Source of the DNA: Stenocarpella maydis
Lineage: Eukaryota; Ascomycota; Sordariomycetes; Diaporthales; Diaporthaceae
Assembly: GCA_002270565.1 (NCBI GenBank)
Contig: NQMI01000107.1
Location: forward strand, 1 to 64,000
Length of the DNA stretch: 64,000 bases
Reading direction: 5' to 3'
Below the pieces are notes generated by a model, which was not told the DNA's origin, did no database searches, and saw nothing but the letters and a program-made list of their open reading frames with translations. Positions 1 through 11,880 of the stretch are shown here, in pieces. The translations under genes were made by a program, and so were the position numbers. Position 1 is the stretch's first letter. Each line of letters starts with the position of its first letter.

Positions 1-72
1 CCCTCCCGAGGACACAACGTCCCAGCCCCACACACACCACCACCACCAATCCCCCCGAGAAAAGAGTTCCAA

Positions 73-1457
73 TTACAGGTACTTCTTGGGTGTCGACTTC
101 TTCTTCTTGTAATACACGTACCCAGCGACTAGCACGACCTGGCTGCCGATGATGACCGCAATCAGGCGTCCGTGGCCAGGCGCCGCGTGCTCCTTGACCG
201 TGTCGCGGATCGTCTGGTGGGTGTCGCTGACCAGCCCCTTGATGGCATGTTCCGAGGAGCTCACCTTAGAGGTGACATCGCCCTTGAGCCTGCGGACCTC
301 GGACTCAAGGCTCGAGATCTTGTTCTCCAGGTCGCCGAGGCGGTCCAGCTTGGACAGCAGGCCCTTGAGCTCCGCGATCTGCCCGGAGATCTCGCCGTGG
401 CGTGTCTCGCCGATCGAGTCCTGCTTGGCGACCGAGCGGAAGATGGTCGACAGGTGGTGGTTCACGCTCTGGAGCCGGGTGTGCAGGTCGGCGAACTGGG
501 CCTTTGAGCTGGTGATGGTGTCGGCGCTCGCGTCGGGAATGTCGTCTTCGAAGCCCGAGTCCCAGCGGCCGGACGGGGGCGGCGTTCCTCCCATTGGCTG
601 CTGCTGTTGCTGGCCCTGGTTTCCGAACATGCCCTCCTGCCCAACTGCGGCCTGTTGCGCGTTCTGCTGCTTATCCTGGCCTGGGTCGATGTTCTCCGTC
701 ATGACGACCATCTTGAAGATCTCAAACGAGTCTGGGTTGTCCGCGCTGGCGGCCGTGATCCCCAGCTTGTACCCGGCGGGGATACTGATCTTGTCGCTCT
801 CGAAGCAATTGACACCGTCGATATCCACCTTGAAGGTGCTGGCCGTCTGGCGGAACTTGACCTGGGAGGGCCGACCCAGGTTGCGGTAGGCGTGATTGCA
901 GTGGCCGAAAGACTGCCCGTCCACCGAGATCTTCTGGAAGTCCTTGGTCCCATCGTTGAGGAAGCCCCGTACCATGCCTGCACTGCCGCCGTATGTGTCG
1001 ATGACAAGCGCGAGGCCCTCAAACTTGCCGACCGTGTAGATAGAGCTGAGGCCGACTTCCTGCTGCCCGTCTCGTACCAGCCAGATGTTGAGGTTGCCGC
1101 CGGCGCGCTCTGGTCCGTTGGCGCGGAAATCAACGTCTGCAACCCATTGTGTGTGCTGGAGTGGCCTTTCTGCCCAGATGGAGGAGCGGTAGTTGCCAGG
1201 CGCAGGAGGGGTGAGGATTATCTTGTTGGAGAGGATCTCTGGCCAGGTAGGGTTGCCGTGAACGGTGAAGCCCGGTATGGAATTGTCATTATTGGGACTT
1301 ATCCTGTTGGCGGGGGTCAGTGGCAGTTAGTCCCAAGAACGGGCTGGTTTGGAAGAGATGCTGCCTACCTGTTGTTGTAGCCAAAGCTAAGTTCGTTCAC
1401 CAGGTACTGGGCTGCCGCCGGGGACAGGCCGGCGAGGAAGGCCAGCGCAGAGCGCAT
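73..1457 (-). CDS. EMP47: L-type (legume-like) lectin ER/Golgi cargo receptor, ERGIC-53/Emp47 type
   Basis: Two exons, 1457-1369 and 1303-73, joined across a 65-bp intron, give 439 residues. Seen: an N-terminal signal peptide (starting MRSALAFLAGLSPAAAQ), then an L-type lectin beta-sandwich to about residue 230 with the landmarks GFTVHGNPTWPE, WVADVDFRANGPER and LVIDTYGGSAG. A Gln-rich linker and a coiled coil (about residues 310-400) follow, then one membrane segment (LIAVIIGSQVVLVAGYVYY) and a Lys-rich tail ending KKYL. KKYL fits the KKXX COPI retrieval signal. Known for the family: these type I membrane proteins bind N-glycans on cargo and cycle between ER and Golgi. The start was chosen because the first ATG opens the signal peptide and the splice keeps frame (Y-N-N-R-I-S-P). 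It diverges from ALG8, another ER N-glycan gene. Assignment to the family is firm; Emp46 versus Emp47 is not distinguishable. Confidence 0.88.
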
Positions 1458-2437
1458 GGTGGGCTGCTTGGTATATGCAAATGTGGGAGCTCCTTTTATA
1501 TGCCGGAGGTTGTGCAGCAAACCCCCTCAGAGGTGGTGACCAGGCAAACAGGAGTTTTGTGCAATGCGACGGGGGGTGTCGTTCTGCTGCTGTCGCAGTT
1601 GAGGCCACTCTGGCGAAATATCAGGATGCGTTTGCGGCGCTGTTGGCCCTAACTCCAGAACACCTCGGCGCTTGAGCTCCGGAGTAATGAGATGGTGAGG
1701 TGGGGATTTGTCGTCAAGAGGACAAGGAGTACAGCGAACAGATGGCAATGGTAGTCTGCTTGATTGGTTCTGGCGGTGGAGGGAGGGAATAGATGCATCG
1801 AGACTCGCGCGCGTCTCAGCCTCAAGACTTTGTCTTCCTTTCTCTGGCTATCTGTCAATCGGCCGTGGCGGTACGCAGGTACATCCACCACCCACCCATT
1901 GGAGATCTGGCGAGCTGTTCCGAAGCAAGAAAAGAAACACGACCCCTGCCTCTCCGTTCGGGAGCTTCTCCAACTGTCCACAACGGCAGTGTGGGGTTCA
2001 GGGTGGTGGCCCCTGGACGCATCATGTACCGCGACAAGCATCAACAAGACATCCTGCCATGACCTCGAGAGGGTCTCTTGAGGAGCCAATTCACACAAAG
2101 GAAAATACTTGTCGCATGGACAGCCCCGCACATGCGCTCCCGTACAGGTCTCAATTGGTATACAGTCTGCTTCGGCATAGCAGTGATGGCCTCTCCACGG
2201 CAGAATCCCAAGTACTCCTGAGGTCCCTCTACACTACGCAGGAGCCCCCCGGTGCTCTGCACTGGCCCAAGCTCAAGGTTCTCGAAACCACCTGGAAGAA
2301 GCTGTGGGTTTCGAGAGAGATTGACTGCACTCTTCGAGACACAACGCTCGACACACCACGCACGTCACGCACGCCACCCACACACCACAACCCATACATA
2401 CGCCCGTGTCGTTGACAGTGGTGGGCATGGTCTAAAG
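1458..2437. other. Divergent promoter region, lectin receptor / ALG8
   Basis: About 980 bp lie between the two start codons. No domain-bearing ORF is present. A 235-codon open frame on the + strand (1708-2415) has no recognisable domain and a composition unlike the neighbouring proteins, so it was not called. The stretch presumably holds both promoters and 5' leaders. Confidence 0.6.
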
Positions 2438-4161
2438 ATGGCCGAGATTTACCCATCTCTCACTCAGTGTGCCATAGTTGCCACAGCCTTCAAGATCCTA
2501 CTCTTCCCTGCCTAGTGAGTCCCGCGCACACCATCTACTACTCCAGTTAAGCCACCCAACTGGTTGGTGCAGTGCTGAGATGCCGCCTCGCCACCAGCAA
2601 ATCCACCGACTTTGAAGTTCACCGGAACTGGCTGGCCATCACACACAGCCTCCCACTCTGGGAATGGTACTATGAGGAGACATCAGAATGGACGCTGGAC
2701 TACCCTCCCTTCTTTGCCTACTTCGAATGGATCATGTCCCAGGTTGCAAAGCTGGTTGACCCGGCAATGCTCAAGGTCTACAACCTCGGGTACGACAGTT
2801 GGCAGACCGTCTACTTCCAGAGATCCTCGGTGCTCGTCACAGAACTCGTGCTCGTCTATGCCTTGCAGCTGTGAGTGATAAATCTCATCCTGCCACCTCA
2901 GGCACAGCCCTGGTTGTACTGACCTCACCGACGGCCACAGCTTCGTCGACTCCTCTCACGGCGCCACCAAGAGAGCTGCCCAGGCTGTCGCCATATCGAT
3001 TCTGCTCTCACCAGGGCTCCTCCTCATTGACCATATCCATTTCCAGTACAATGGATGCATGTATGGTCTCCTCATTCTGTCTCTGGTCCTGGCAAGAAAG
3101 CAGTCCGGCTTGCTGGGCAGCGGGCTAGTCTTCGCGGCGCTCCTCTGCATGAAGCACATCTACGCCTACCTGGCCCCGGCCTACTTTGTCTACCTCCTCC
3201 GGGTCTATTGCTTGTCACCAAGATCCGTCTTTCGCATCCAGTGGCTCAACTGCATCAAGTTGGGCGGCGGCATCGCCGCTATCCTCGCCGCCGCCTTTGG
3301 CCCCTTTGCTCTTGAGGACGTGGGCCAGCTCTGGCAAATGAAGGAGAGGCTGTTCCCGTTCGGCCGGGGGCTATGCCATGCCTACTGGGCACCCAATGTT
3401 TGGGCACTGTACTCATTCTCTGACCGGATCCTCATCTATCGTAAGTGCACTGCTCTCACCCGCAGTACCTATGCGGCGTAGGCTAAATTCATACAACAGT
3501 GGCACCGCGCCTTGGGCTGCCAGTCAAGTCCGATGCACTGTCCAGTGTGACACGAGGCCTCGTCGGCGACACGTCGTTTGCGGTTCTCCCAGACATAACC
3601 CCCGGAATCTGTCTGATGCTCACCCTGGTATTCATGACCCCGCCGCTGGTGAAGCTGTTTTGGAAGCCAACCTGGGACGGCTTCATTGGGGCCGTTACTC
3701 TTTGCGGCTACGCGTCGTTCCTGTTTGGTTACCACGTGCACGAGAAGGCTGTCCTCCTGGTCATCATCCCCTTCAGCCTGATCGCGCTCAAGGACCGCCG
3801 GTACTTTGGGGCGTTCAGGCCTCTGGCGGTCGCGGGGCATGTGTCATTGTTCCCGCTGCTCTTCACGCCGGCCGAATTCCCGATCAAGACCGTCTACACT
3901 ATCTTCTGGCTCCTCCTGTTCCTCATTCTCTTCGACCGTCTCGCCCCAGCTTCCAACAAGCCGAGGTTCTTCCTCTTCGACAGATGCAATACTCTCTACA
4001 TTGCCATCAGCATACCGCTAATCGCATACTGCTCGCTGGTCCACGAGCTCGTGTTTGGCCAGAACTACGAGTTCTTGCCGTTGATGTTCACCAGCGCATA
4101 CTCAGCGCTGGGAGTAGTAGGCAGTTGGATCGGTTTCAACGTGGTGTATTTCGCGTCATAG
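2438..4161 (+). CDS. ALG8: ALG8, dolichyl-P-Glc:Glc1Man9GlcNAc2-PP-dolichol alpha-1,3-glucosyltransferase
   Basis: Four exons: 2438-2514, 2598-2870, 2941-3440 and 3500-4161, giving 503 residues. The protein is a multi-span ER membrane glycosyltransferase of the ALG6/ALG8 family (GT57). ALG8 adds the second glucose to the lipid-linked oligosaccharide used for N-glycosylation. Seen: the signature [14 protein letters not shown] near residue 30, [15 protein letters not shown], the lumenal HFQYNG segment and [11 protein letters not shown] near residue 350, with many hydrophobic segments in between. [10 protein letters not shown] and EWTLDYPP are ALG8-type rather than ALG6-type. The first splice makes the Tyr codon of FPAYKSTDF, which fixes the start. 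Length is close to the family's usual ~500 residues. The gene is complete with no breaks. Confidence 0.93.
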
Positions 4162-6253
4162 ATTCATAGGCAGAAACAGCCAGCAATCATGCGTTCCGAA
4201 CGATTGACCCCAGAGCAACAGACCTGCTAACCGCCCGCTGTGGGAGGGCTAGCGTCTGAACGTGATGCAGCAGGGGGTCTGGGTCTGAGAGCGAGGGATG
4301 CTGTAGTGTAAAAAGCTGGGCACGGCTTCAGGGACTCTCCTAAGCCCCAAACAGGGATGACGCCCCACGTGTGCCGGCCCAGACAGCCCTTGTCTTTGTG
4401 GGATAATGTGCCTCCCTGAATCGCTGTTAAGGTTGCACCACAGTACGAGGCGTGTGGAAAGGCGTGGGGTAGGTGCTCCAATAACTCGACGGCGGGAAGT
4501 GACTTCGATCTGACGGCACAGAATGTACCCTTGCAATGTTTACCACGTCAGTACCTGGGCACGTCTTTAATTCGACTTTGAGATTGTACTCAATTGGCTG
4601 TCGCGATACACTCGTTATTCTGCCTCTGGTCGCCTATCTTCACTCTTCCAGACCTGAAAGTCGGAAGGACTCGCGCTTTTGAAGTGTCCGGGGAAATCGT
4701 TTGTCGTCATATCTTTACCGATGTAGCTGGCATGTGAATGATGTTGGGAGGCTAAACGGGAGACTGTGCATCAAGATGGACCTGCCTACGGAATAGATAT
4801 ATGCAGCTTCAGCCCCTACTTTGCAGGCCGGCTTTTGTGGAAATGCTGACGCTGGGTTGTGAGATTGTTAAAATTGTTTATACAAGTTTGAGAAGGCACG
4901 ACATGATTATACCCAGAGACCACCAAGTGGCGCCAGGTGCGGCCCCGCGCTGAGATTCATACCCCACATTATGTGGCCAACCCGTTGGCTGGTGCGGAGT
5001 GTTGTGGTTGGAGAGGAGCAGATATGATACTGACCGAGTGCGCGCTCTCAATGCAGGAATTGCAGGCCGGGAGGTGGCCATTCGCGCGGGCGCCGGGTGG
5101 TGCAGGAGTGGGAGGGTCCTCTTTTGCGAATGGCAGCGGCAAACATACGGGCACGAGGGAGATATACTGGGGGGGGAAGACACGGATGGGCATGGCGTGG
5201 ATTGTGCGGTCAAGGGCGGTCAGAACGAGCCCAAACATGGACATGAAAGCTGCAGTGGTGGTGGACAGATCAGGGGAGCAAGAGGGAGGGAGTGGTTGGG
5301 GGTGTTGGGCGATGGGGACGGGATCCTGTTGTCTCTCTTGTCACCGTCCCCCGGGAGGGCCAGGCTAGTCTTGACCCTGGTCGAGCCGGGATCCACTCTG
5401 TACACACACATGCCAAGCCTCCCGCCCATTGTACCGAGTACTCTCTGTGGTGTATACCACGTACGGAATACCCAGCCAGGTGGATGTGCGGCACACATGA
5501 GATAGATGTTCTTATGCACGAGAGGTGTGTCTGCGCGTTCCATTTGTGTGAGGGCGGAGCGGGACAGGATAGCTGCTAGCTGAGGGCCCAGGTACCGTAT
5601 ACTGCTTGTTGCACGCCAGGTTATATGGGGAGCCATATACCTACCCGCCTCTTGGGTACTTGAACCTGAGTATCCGATGTCCTACCAGTACCCACCCGGG
5701 CCACCTAGTCCACCTCTACCTACCTTACCACCTACCTACCTCCTCTTGGACATCTCCCAAATTTTGAATCTCGTTTCACGACCTATCCTCTCTCCTTCTC
5801 AACACTCGCTTCCGCCCCCCTCTCTCCCACCTCCTCCCCTCCCGCAGCATCACCAGCCCAGTCCTGCTGCATCTTGGTCCGCAGCCCACGCACCCGTGCC
5901 AGAACCCATCGCTGCCGGCGCCCCCAACACCTTTGCGCGCCCGCACCAGCAGCCTCGTCTAAGTCAGGCCGGCCCTGGGACCGGTCAAGGCCCGCCGGGA
6001 GACTGCACACCCCAGTCCCGTGCAGTCTCTGCACCTCCACGTCTACCCACGACCGGGCCTGCTCCCCACGCCTCTGCCCTTTTGCCTTTTGGACACCATC
6101 GCGTCCCAGCCGGCACAACAACACCTCAATACACCATCAGAGACTCCAATTCCATCCTGATCTGAGCTTCCCCTCAGGCCCGGAAGGCTGAATCTCAGCC
6201 TTGCAGATGATTTTCGACCCGCCTGCCGCCCTGCTGTCCTGCCCCCATCAGTC
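4162..6253. other. Intergenic region ALG8 - ITC1, with pyrimidine-rich leader
   Basis: No supported gene. From about 5670 to 5870 the + strand is strongly CT-rich, with runs of CCTACC and CCTCC, just upstream of the ITC1 start. This is typical of a fungal core promoter or 5' leader. Open frames here, including the proline-rich one at 5677-6165, are low-complexity products of that bias. Confidence 0.5.
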
Positions 6254-9200
6254 ATGGTATGTCCCCCCACCCACCGACGCAACCTCAACCACCCGGCGCA
6301 TCCTCTTGTCCGCCATGCTCACCCCTTCTCAAAGGTCCTCTTCAAGCGCAAGCCGGTGCAGTTCCTGCAGCCGCCGCACGTAGAGAACGACCATGAGGTA
6401 TGTCCATGCCCCTCCTACCCAGACCTATGACGCGCCAGAGCGCGCCAACCCGTGCACATTGCTCACTTGCCAATTCCTGCCATAGGTGTGGTACATACCC
6501 CAGACAGGCGAGGTTTTTGTCACGTATGAGGACTATCTAAATAGGCATGTCGTTCTCGCCCAATCACTGGGACGCATTGGTGTGCTAACACGCGGTCCAG
6601 GCTGGACTTCTACAAGCAGGTCAGTCGCGCCGCAAACTGTACGGGGCCCACAACGCCGCTTACTGACACGCACCCACAGAAACGCTTCATATGTCAAATC
6701 ACCGGCCACTCAGGCCTCAACTTCTTCGAGGCCCTAGAGTCAGAAGTAAGATCTTCCGGGCCCGTTCCCGAGTTTGCGACGCGCTGACCCTGACCCCATC
6801 CAGCTCGCTGGCGCACAGGAAGTCGAGCAGGCCTTCCCTGAGCCCCTAAAGGGCCCCATCTTGCGGCGCGTGCAATTTCAGACTATTTCGCGCATCGACA
6901 ACCTGGTCGACAGGCTCTACGAAGAGTTCAAGGGCGACTTCTACCCCGGCGAACATGTCACCGTCTCTATCCACACCGGCGAGCGTTTTACAGGTGTTGT
7001 GAGGGACAAGGCCAGGTTCGGCAGTAAAATGCTCCCCGACGGCACCCTCACCGTACCGTTCTCGAGATACTTTGTCAGCTTGGATGGTTCTGACGAGCAC
7101 GAGGCCGTCGTCGACGATAATAACATCTGGCGCGACCGCAAAGTCTTCACCAAGTCTGTCCTGCGCTCATTTGTCAAGAAAACGGTTACGAGAGACGCAT
7201 GGACCGGCGCCCCTTGGCTCGTGAAGGACACGATCGCGGCTCAGTTCAAGATCGACACGCGCATCCCGACTCACCTACGCTACGAGACCAAGATCCAGGA
7301 GCGCAAGCAGGCCCAGTCGCAGAAGAGATTGTCCAACCAGATGTCACACCCTCAGGACGTGCCTGGCATGTCCAACTCGTTCCAGTCTCAGGGTCCGGTT
7401 CGATTACCTGAGCTCAAGCCCGCGGCAAGGCCTCCGAAGGCTAGCAAGAACCAGAACCATCACGGTCACCACAACCAAGTTGTGAAAAAGCCTGAACCAG
7501 GCCAGTTTGTTCACTTACCATTACCGGGCAATCCCTTCCAGTTTCCCCTGTCCTTCCGGCACAACGAGGTTCCGGCGCCGCCGCCCGTATACGCACAGCC
7601 GGAGCCGCCACCACCACCGCCACCGCCACCAAAATATCCTATCGAGGATCTCAAGGTAGAGCCTACGAACCTCGTGCGGCCTCCTATTCGATACATGTGC
7701 AGCGATCCCCCTGTCGTGGTCAGCAACCCATCCGCTTCTTACGAAAACATATTGATGAAGTCCGTTGGGCCCCTTCTGGAGACCTGGGACACTCTCAATG
7801 TGTACTGCGAAATATTCCAGCTCGACTCCTTCACCTTTGATGACTTCCTGGAGGCGATGCAGGTTGCGTCCGAGGAGACTAAAGTTCAGCTGTTCGACGA
7901 GATCCATTGTGCGGTCCTGAAAATCTTGGTGGACTCGGAAGCCGATGGGGGTAAAATCAATTTCCGGCTTCCTGAATTAGAATCGGATGAAGACAGCGAC
8001 GAGGAAGGCGACGAGGAAGATGAGGAGGACGAGAGCCGAGAGCCCACGCCACAGCCGACCGCCCGTGCCACTCGGAGCAGTATGGCCAAGATGGAGGCCG
8101 ATCGACTGGCCGCAGAAGCCGCCGCTGCAGAAAGAGAGGAGAGACAGCTGGAAAACGCTCCAAAACATCGCGCTGAGGAGCTCCTCGCAGACTACGACTG
8201 GATCGATCACCTGAGAAAGAGGGATTTCAAAGACGGCGGTTGGGAGACGATCATGGTTGGTCTGCTGTACCAGCTGTCAAAGGAGGAGCGGAGAAAGGCC
8301 GCATGTGAGGATCTGCTCATCCAGCTGGTACCTAGGGATGTCGAGGCTACGCGAGACACAATCCGACAACACTACGCGGCCATGGACGTCAACTACCGCT
8401 CCCAGGCTTTGCAGGTCATATGTTTGCTGACGGCCGAAACAAAAGCCATTCGTGGTTACATGGAGGACTGCAGTGAGCACATGACAGCTTTCAGGAAAGA
8501 CAAGATCGAGTGGCAGCGACAGAGGAAACAGGCGTAAGTATCCCTGCAAGGGATTTGTGCTCTTGCGGTTCAGCTAACAGGAATACTACAGCATCGAGGA
8601 GCTGAAGGCTCTCAACGAGGAGAGGAAGATATTGCTTCCAGAAAATCTTCCGCCGTCGCCTACTCACGATGCAGTTGACTCCAACGGAGATGTCAAGATG
8701 GACGACGCCGGGGAGCTGACGCCAGCAGAAGATGAGGCAGCCGACATGGAGGAAGAACCGCCACGAAGTGTGGGTCGCGGCCTCAGGCGTGGCCAAGATC
8801 GTGCTGCAGAGCGGCAGCGCCAGAAGGAGAGGGAAGAGGAGAAGAGGAAAGAGGCCGAGGCTGCCAAGGCCGTACCTAAGCAGTCGAAACAGTTTTTGAA
8901 GGTCTTGAAGGAGATCCAAAAGAAGGAAGATCTGATCAAGAAGTGCGAGGAGGAAATCGCAGTCATCGACAATGACCTCCGCGAGGCCGACTGCGCGCGG
9001 ACAAGGGTGCTGGGCAAGGATCGGTTTTGGAATCGGTATTACTGGTTCGAGCGGAATGGCATGCCATACGCCGGCCTGCCCAACAGCTCCACCGCGGACG
9101 CCGGCTACGCAAATGGCTGCATATGGATCCAAGGGCCGGACGACCTCGAGCGCGAGGGCTACATTGACCTGGCTCCCGAGTGGCAGAAAGAGTACCAGGC

Positions 9201-9735
9201 CATCTTCAACATGACTGTTCCGGAGCGCAAGGCAAAAGAAGAAGGCCCCACGAGCGTCTTCACGGCCCGGCAGTGGGGTTATATCGACGATCCCAAGGAC
9301 GTCAAGAAGCTGATTGACTGGTTAGACCCGCGCGGGTTCAATGAGCTGAAACTGCGTAAGGAACTGGTCAACTTTAGCGACAGGATCCTCAAGCACATGG
9401 AGAACCGCCAAGCATACTTAGCCGCCAAGGACGCTGAAGCGAAGGCGGCCGAAGAGGAGAGGGAGAAGGAGACAAAGACAAAGACAAACGGGACAACGGG
9501 CAAGCGGATGAATACTAGGACCAGGAACGCCGCAACACCAGAGCCGACCCCACTGTATCGTTGCTTACAGTGGGAGAACACTACGGCAATCGAGGAGCTG
9601 GGACACCTACACAGTGAGCAGCCGCCTCCCACGCCACCAAAGAGCAAGAAGGGCGGGCCCAGGAAGAAGGACACAGCCAAGGAGGTGGCCGAGGAGCCTG
9701 TTCCAGCTGTAAAGACGCGCTCGAGGAGGAGATGA
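6254..9735 (+). CDS. ITC1: ITC1-type subunit of the ISW2 chromatin-remodelling complex (WAC-DDT-WHIM)
   Basis: Seven exons: 6254-6256, 6335-6397, 6486-6544, 6601-6619, 6680-6745, 6804-8533 and 8592-9735, giving 1027 residues. The role known for the family is the large non-catalytic partner of the ISWI ATPase, binding DNA and spacing nucleosomes in the nucleus. Seen in order: a WAC domain from residue 1 (VLFKRKPVQFL, WYIPQTGEVFVTYEDYLNR, ITGHSGLNFFEALESE); a Pro-rich tract with eight or more prolines; a DDT domain (LLETWDTLNVYCEIFQLDSF); a Glu/Asp-rich stretch; WHIM1 (WIDHLRKRDFKDGGWETIMV); basic coiled coil; WHIM2/3 (GKDRFWNRYYWFERNG); and a Lys/Arg-rich tail. Oddities: the ATG stands alone on exon 1 before a GTATGT donor, exon 4 is only 19 nt, and the intron before exon 4 begins with GC. 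All are needed to hold the WAC frame. Confidence 0.9.
6545..6600 (+). other. GC-AG intron in ITC1
   Basis: The donor reads AG|GCATGT and the acceptor CCAG|GCTGG. Splicing here gives AAT AG|G CTG GAC, encoding N-R-L-D-F-Y, the conserved WAC-domain path. The nearest GT donor (CAT|GTCGTT) shifts the frame. Confidence 0.8.
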
Positions 9736-11097
9736 TCTCTCCATGCCCTGTGATCGCTGAGCATTGCTGCGGCATAAAACATGTCTGGGTCACTGGTGCT
9801 CGGCGCGGCTACTATGTCGGACTATCTCGAAAAGCGTCGGGCAAGACGCAGGCCCGCGCTTACCAACGAGGCAAATAGGAGACAGCAGTGTCGAACCACC
9901 GATGAGGTCCCCCAGGGATCAGGACCCGCCTGACGAGCACACACGCAAGTTCGAGGGGATACTGAGATCGCGCCCCGCAGGGATGGATATGTACGAGCTT
10001 TTCTCCGGCCTTGTGGTACATCTTCAACGAAAGCCGAGGCATTGGTGTGTTTATCGAAGGAGCCGACATTGAGCGGTTGGCCCTTGTTGAGAATACTCGG
10101 TTTGGTCTTGCAGCCCGATCCAAGAGCATGTGGGCATGTGGGCATGTGGGCAGGCAGGCAGGCAGCACTATGTGCCGAGTTTGCACGAGCCCACCTTGGT
10201 TCTAGAATATCGGGGCCATGGGCCTGGCACATGTCTACAACAGCGTCACGCGTAGCGTTGCTCATAGAGGTTAAACGAAGACGAGACCAATGGGTATGAA
10301 TAGAATATTGAGTGTAACTAGATGGATAGCTGTGTTGCATTGCGGATCATGCATTACAAGGGAATGAAAATAGATGACCGATGTGCATGGTTTGAAATGC
10401 TACATGAAGTAGGCTTTATGAAACTAAGACTTTTGTCGGTCGCCCAGGGGTTCACACGTATACGTATGGGCTGTCAATATCGTCAAATTCCTCTATGCTG
10501 TTGAAGGGAGAGTTGCAGCGTAGCTGCAGCCCCTCAGAAGGTCTAGCTATGGGTGCCTGGGGCGCTATCGATAACACTAGCCTTACGCACGGGCCATTTA
10601 ATGCCCAGTGCTCAGCGCCTTGGCACAATGCCGTCTGGCCGTGGGCAGACGACTATTCCAACAAGTTTCCTGTCTAAACTGCTGGGTGACTCGAATTTAC
10701 TTGTCGTGATGGTTGCCACTGGGGCGTAACCTGGGAGGGCAGCGCTGGAGATTCATCATCTCTTTGGTACATTTGGGCCTGTGGCTAGTGGCATTGTGTG
10801 CATGCCGTCTCTCACTTCTCGGTGCATAAGGCCAATATGGAGTAGTCCCTTGCCTGCCGTGCACCGAGGGTCCGCATCTGCACCAGGGGGTAGTCCATTT
10901 TGGAGGAGAAGTGTATTTGCACGGAGACCTGACCCACTTTCTCAACCGGACCTACCAATTTTTCCGGGCGCATTCACCCGCTTATTGGATCCAAAAAGCC
11001 CACCAGAAATTCTCCCCAAACAACCCAACCTTCTGAAAGCGATCTCAGGACCGGACAACGACATTTTGGCGCAACACCATCAACCAGGTTGCCCAGC
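9736..11097. other. Intergenic region ITC1 - RPS18
   Basis: About 1.36 kb with no supported gene. It holds the ITC1 3' flank, a small tandem repeat at 10126-10165 and the RPS18 promoter. The open frames on both strands lack domains. Confidence 0.5.
10126..10165. repeat. Short tandem repeat GCATGTGG then GCAG
   Basis: Three copies of an 8-bp GCATGTGG unit run straight into about four copies of GCAG. It lies roughly 400 bp past the ITC1 stop. Confidence 0.75.
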
Positions 11098-11880
11098 ATG
11101 TCTCTCGTGTCAGGCGAAAAGGTAAACGCGACTCGACACCCCCGCTCCGCCCGGTCAATGACCTAAGATCGATTGAGTTGAGATGCTGACGCTTCATGTG
11201 TGCCTCCAGTCGAACTTTCAGTTCATCTTGCGTCTGCTCAACACCAACGTCGACGGCAAGCAAAAGGTTGTCTACGCCCTCACCAAGATCAAGGGTGTCG
11301 GTCGCCGCTACTCCAACCTCGTCTGCAAGAAGGCCGATGTCGACCTGAACAAGCGCGCCGGAGAGCTCACCTGTACGATCTACACCCGCACCCACACGAG
11401 GCCCGCCGCGAGGGCCAGCCCGAAGATGGAGTCAACCGGAGAATGCTAACGCTATCACCACAGCCGAGGAACTCGAGCGTATCGTCACCATCATCCAGAA
11501 CCCCACCCAGTACAAGATCCCCAGCTGTACGTCGAACCACACACCCCAAACTCGCAGTGCACCCGGGACGGGTGGAGGCAGGCGGGAGCATGGCGTGATG
11601 ATTAGAGGCAAGGGGGGGAAAGTGGAGAGAATCATCGGCTGACTTGTATCATAATTCAGGGTTCCTTAACCGACAGCGCGACATTGTCGACGGCAAGGAC
11701 TCGCAGATCCTCGCCAACGGTGTCGACTCCAAGCTCCGTGATGACCTCGAGCGCCTGAAGAAGATCCGGGCCCACCGTGGTCTGCGACACTACTGGGGCC
11801 TCCGTGTCCGTGGTCAGCACACCAAGACCACTGGCCGCCGTGGCCGGACCGTCGGTGTCTCCAAGAAGAAGGGTGGTTAA
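11098..11880 (+). CDS. RPS18: 40S ribosomal protein S18 (uS13)
   Basis: Four exons: 11098-11121, 11210-11372, 11464-11526 and 11660-11880, giving 156 residues, the normal eukaryotic length. The protein sits in the head of the small ribosomal subunit. Seen: MSLVSGEK, then [32 protein letters not shown] (the helix-hairpin-helix region), [21 protein letters not shown], and the basic tail [20 protein letters not shown]. All splice junctions restore conserved residues (K|SNFQF, T|SEELE, S|WFLN). The 24-nt first coding exon and early introns are typical of fungal ribosomal protein genes. It converges on SDO1, another ribosome-linked gene. Confidence 0.96.

Noticed and set aside
1708..2415. 235-codon + strand frame between the lectin gene and ALG8
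   Set aside because: No domain or conserved motif, Ser/Arg/Thr-rich composition, and it fills a divergent promoter.
5677..6165. Proline-rich frame upstream of ITC1
   Set aside because: It is a product of the CT-rich leader and stops before the supported ITC1 start.
11527..11659. Possible C/D snoRNA in the third RPS18 intron (GTGATGA then CTGA)
   Set aside because: The boxes are only about 40 nt apart and no terminal stem flanks them.
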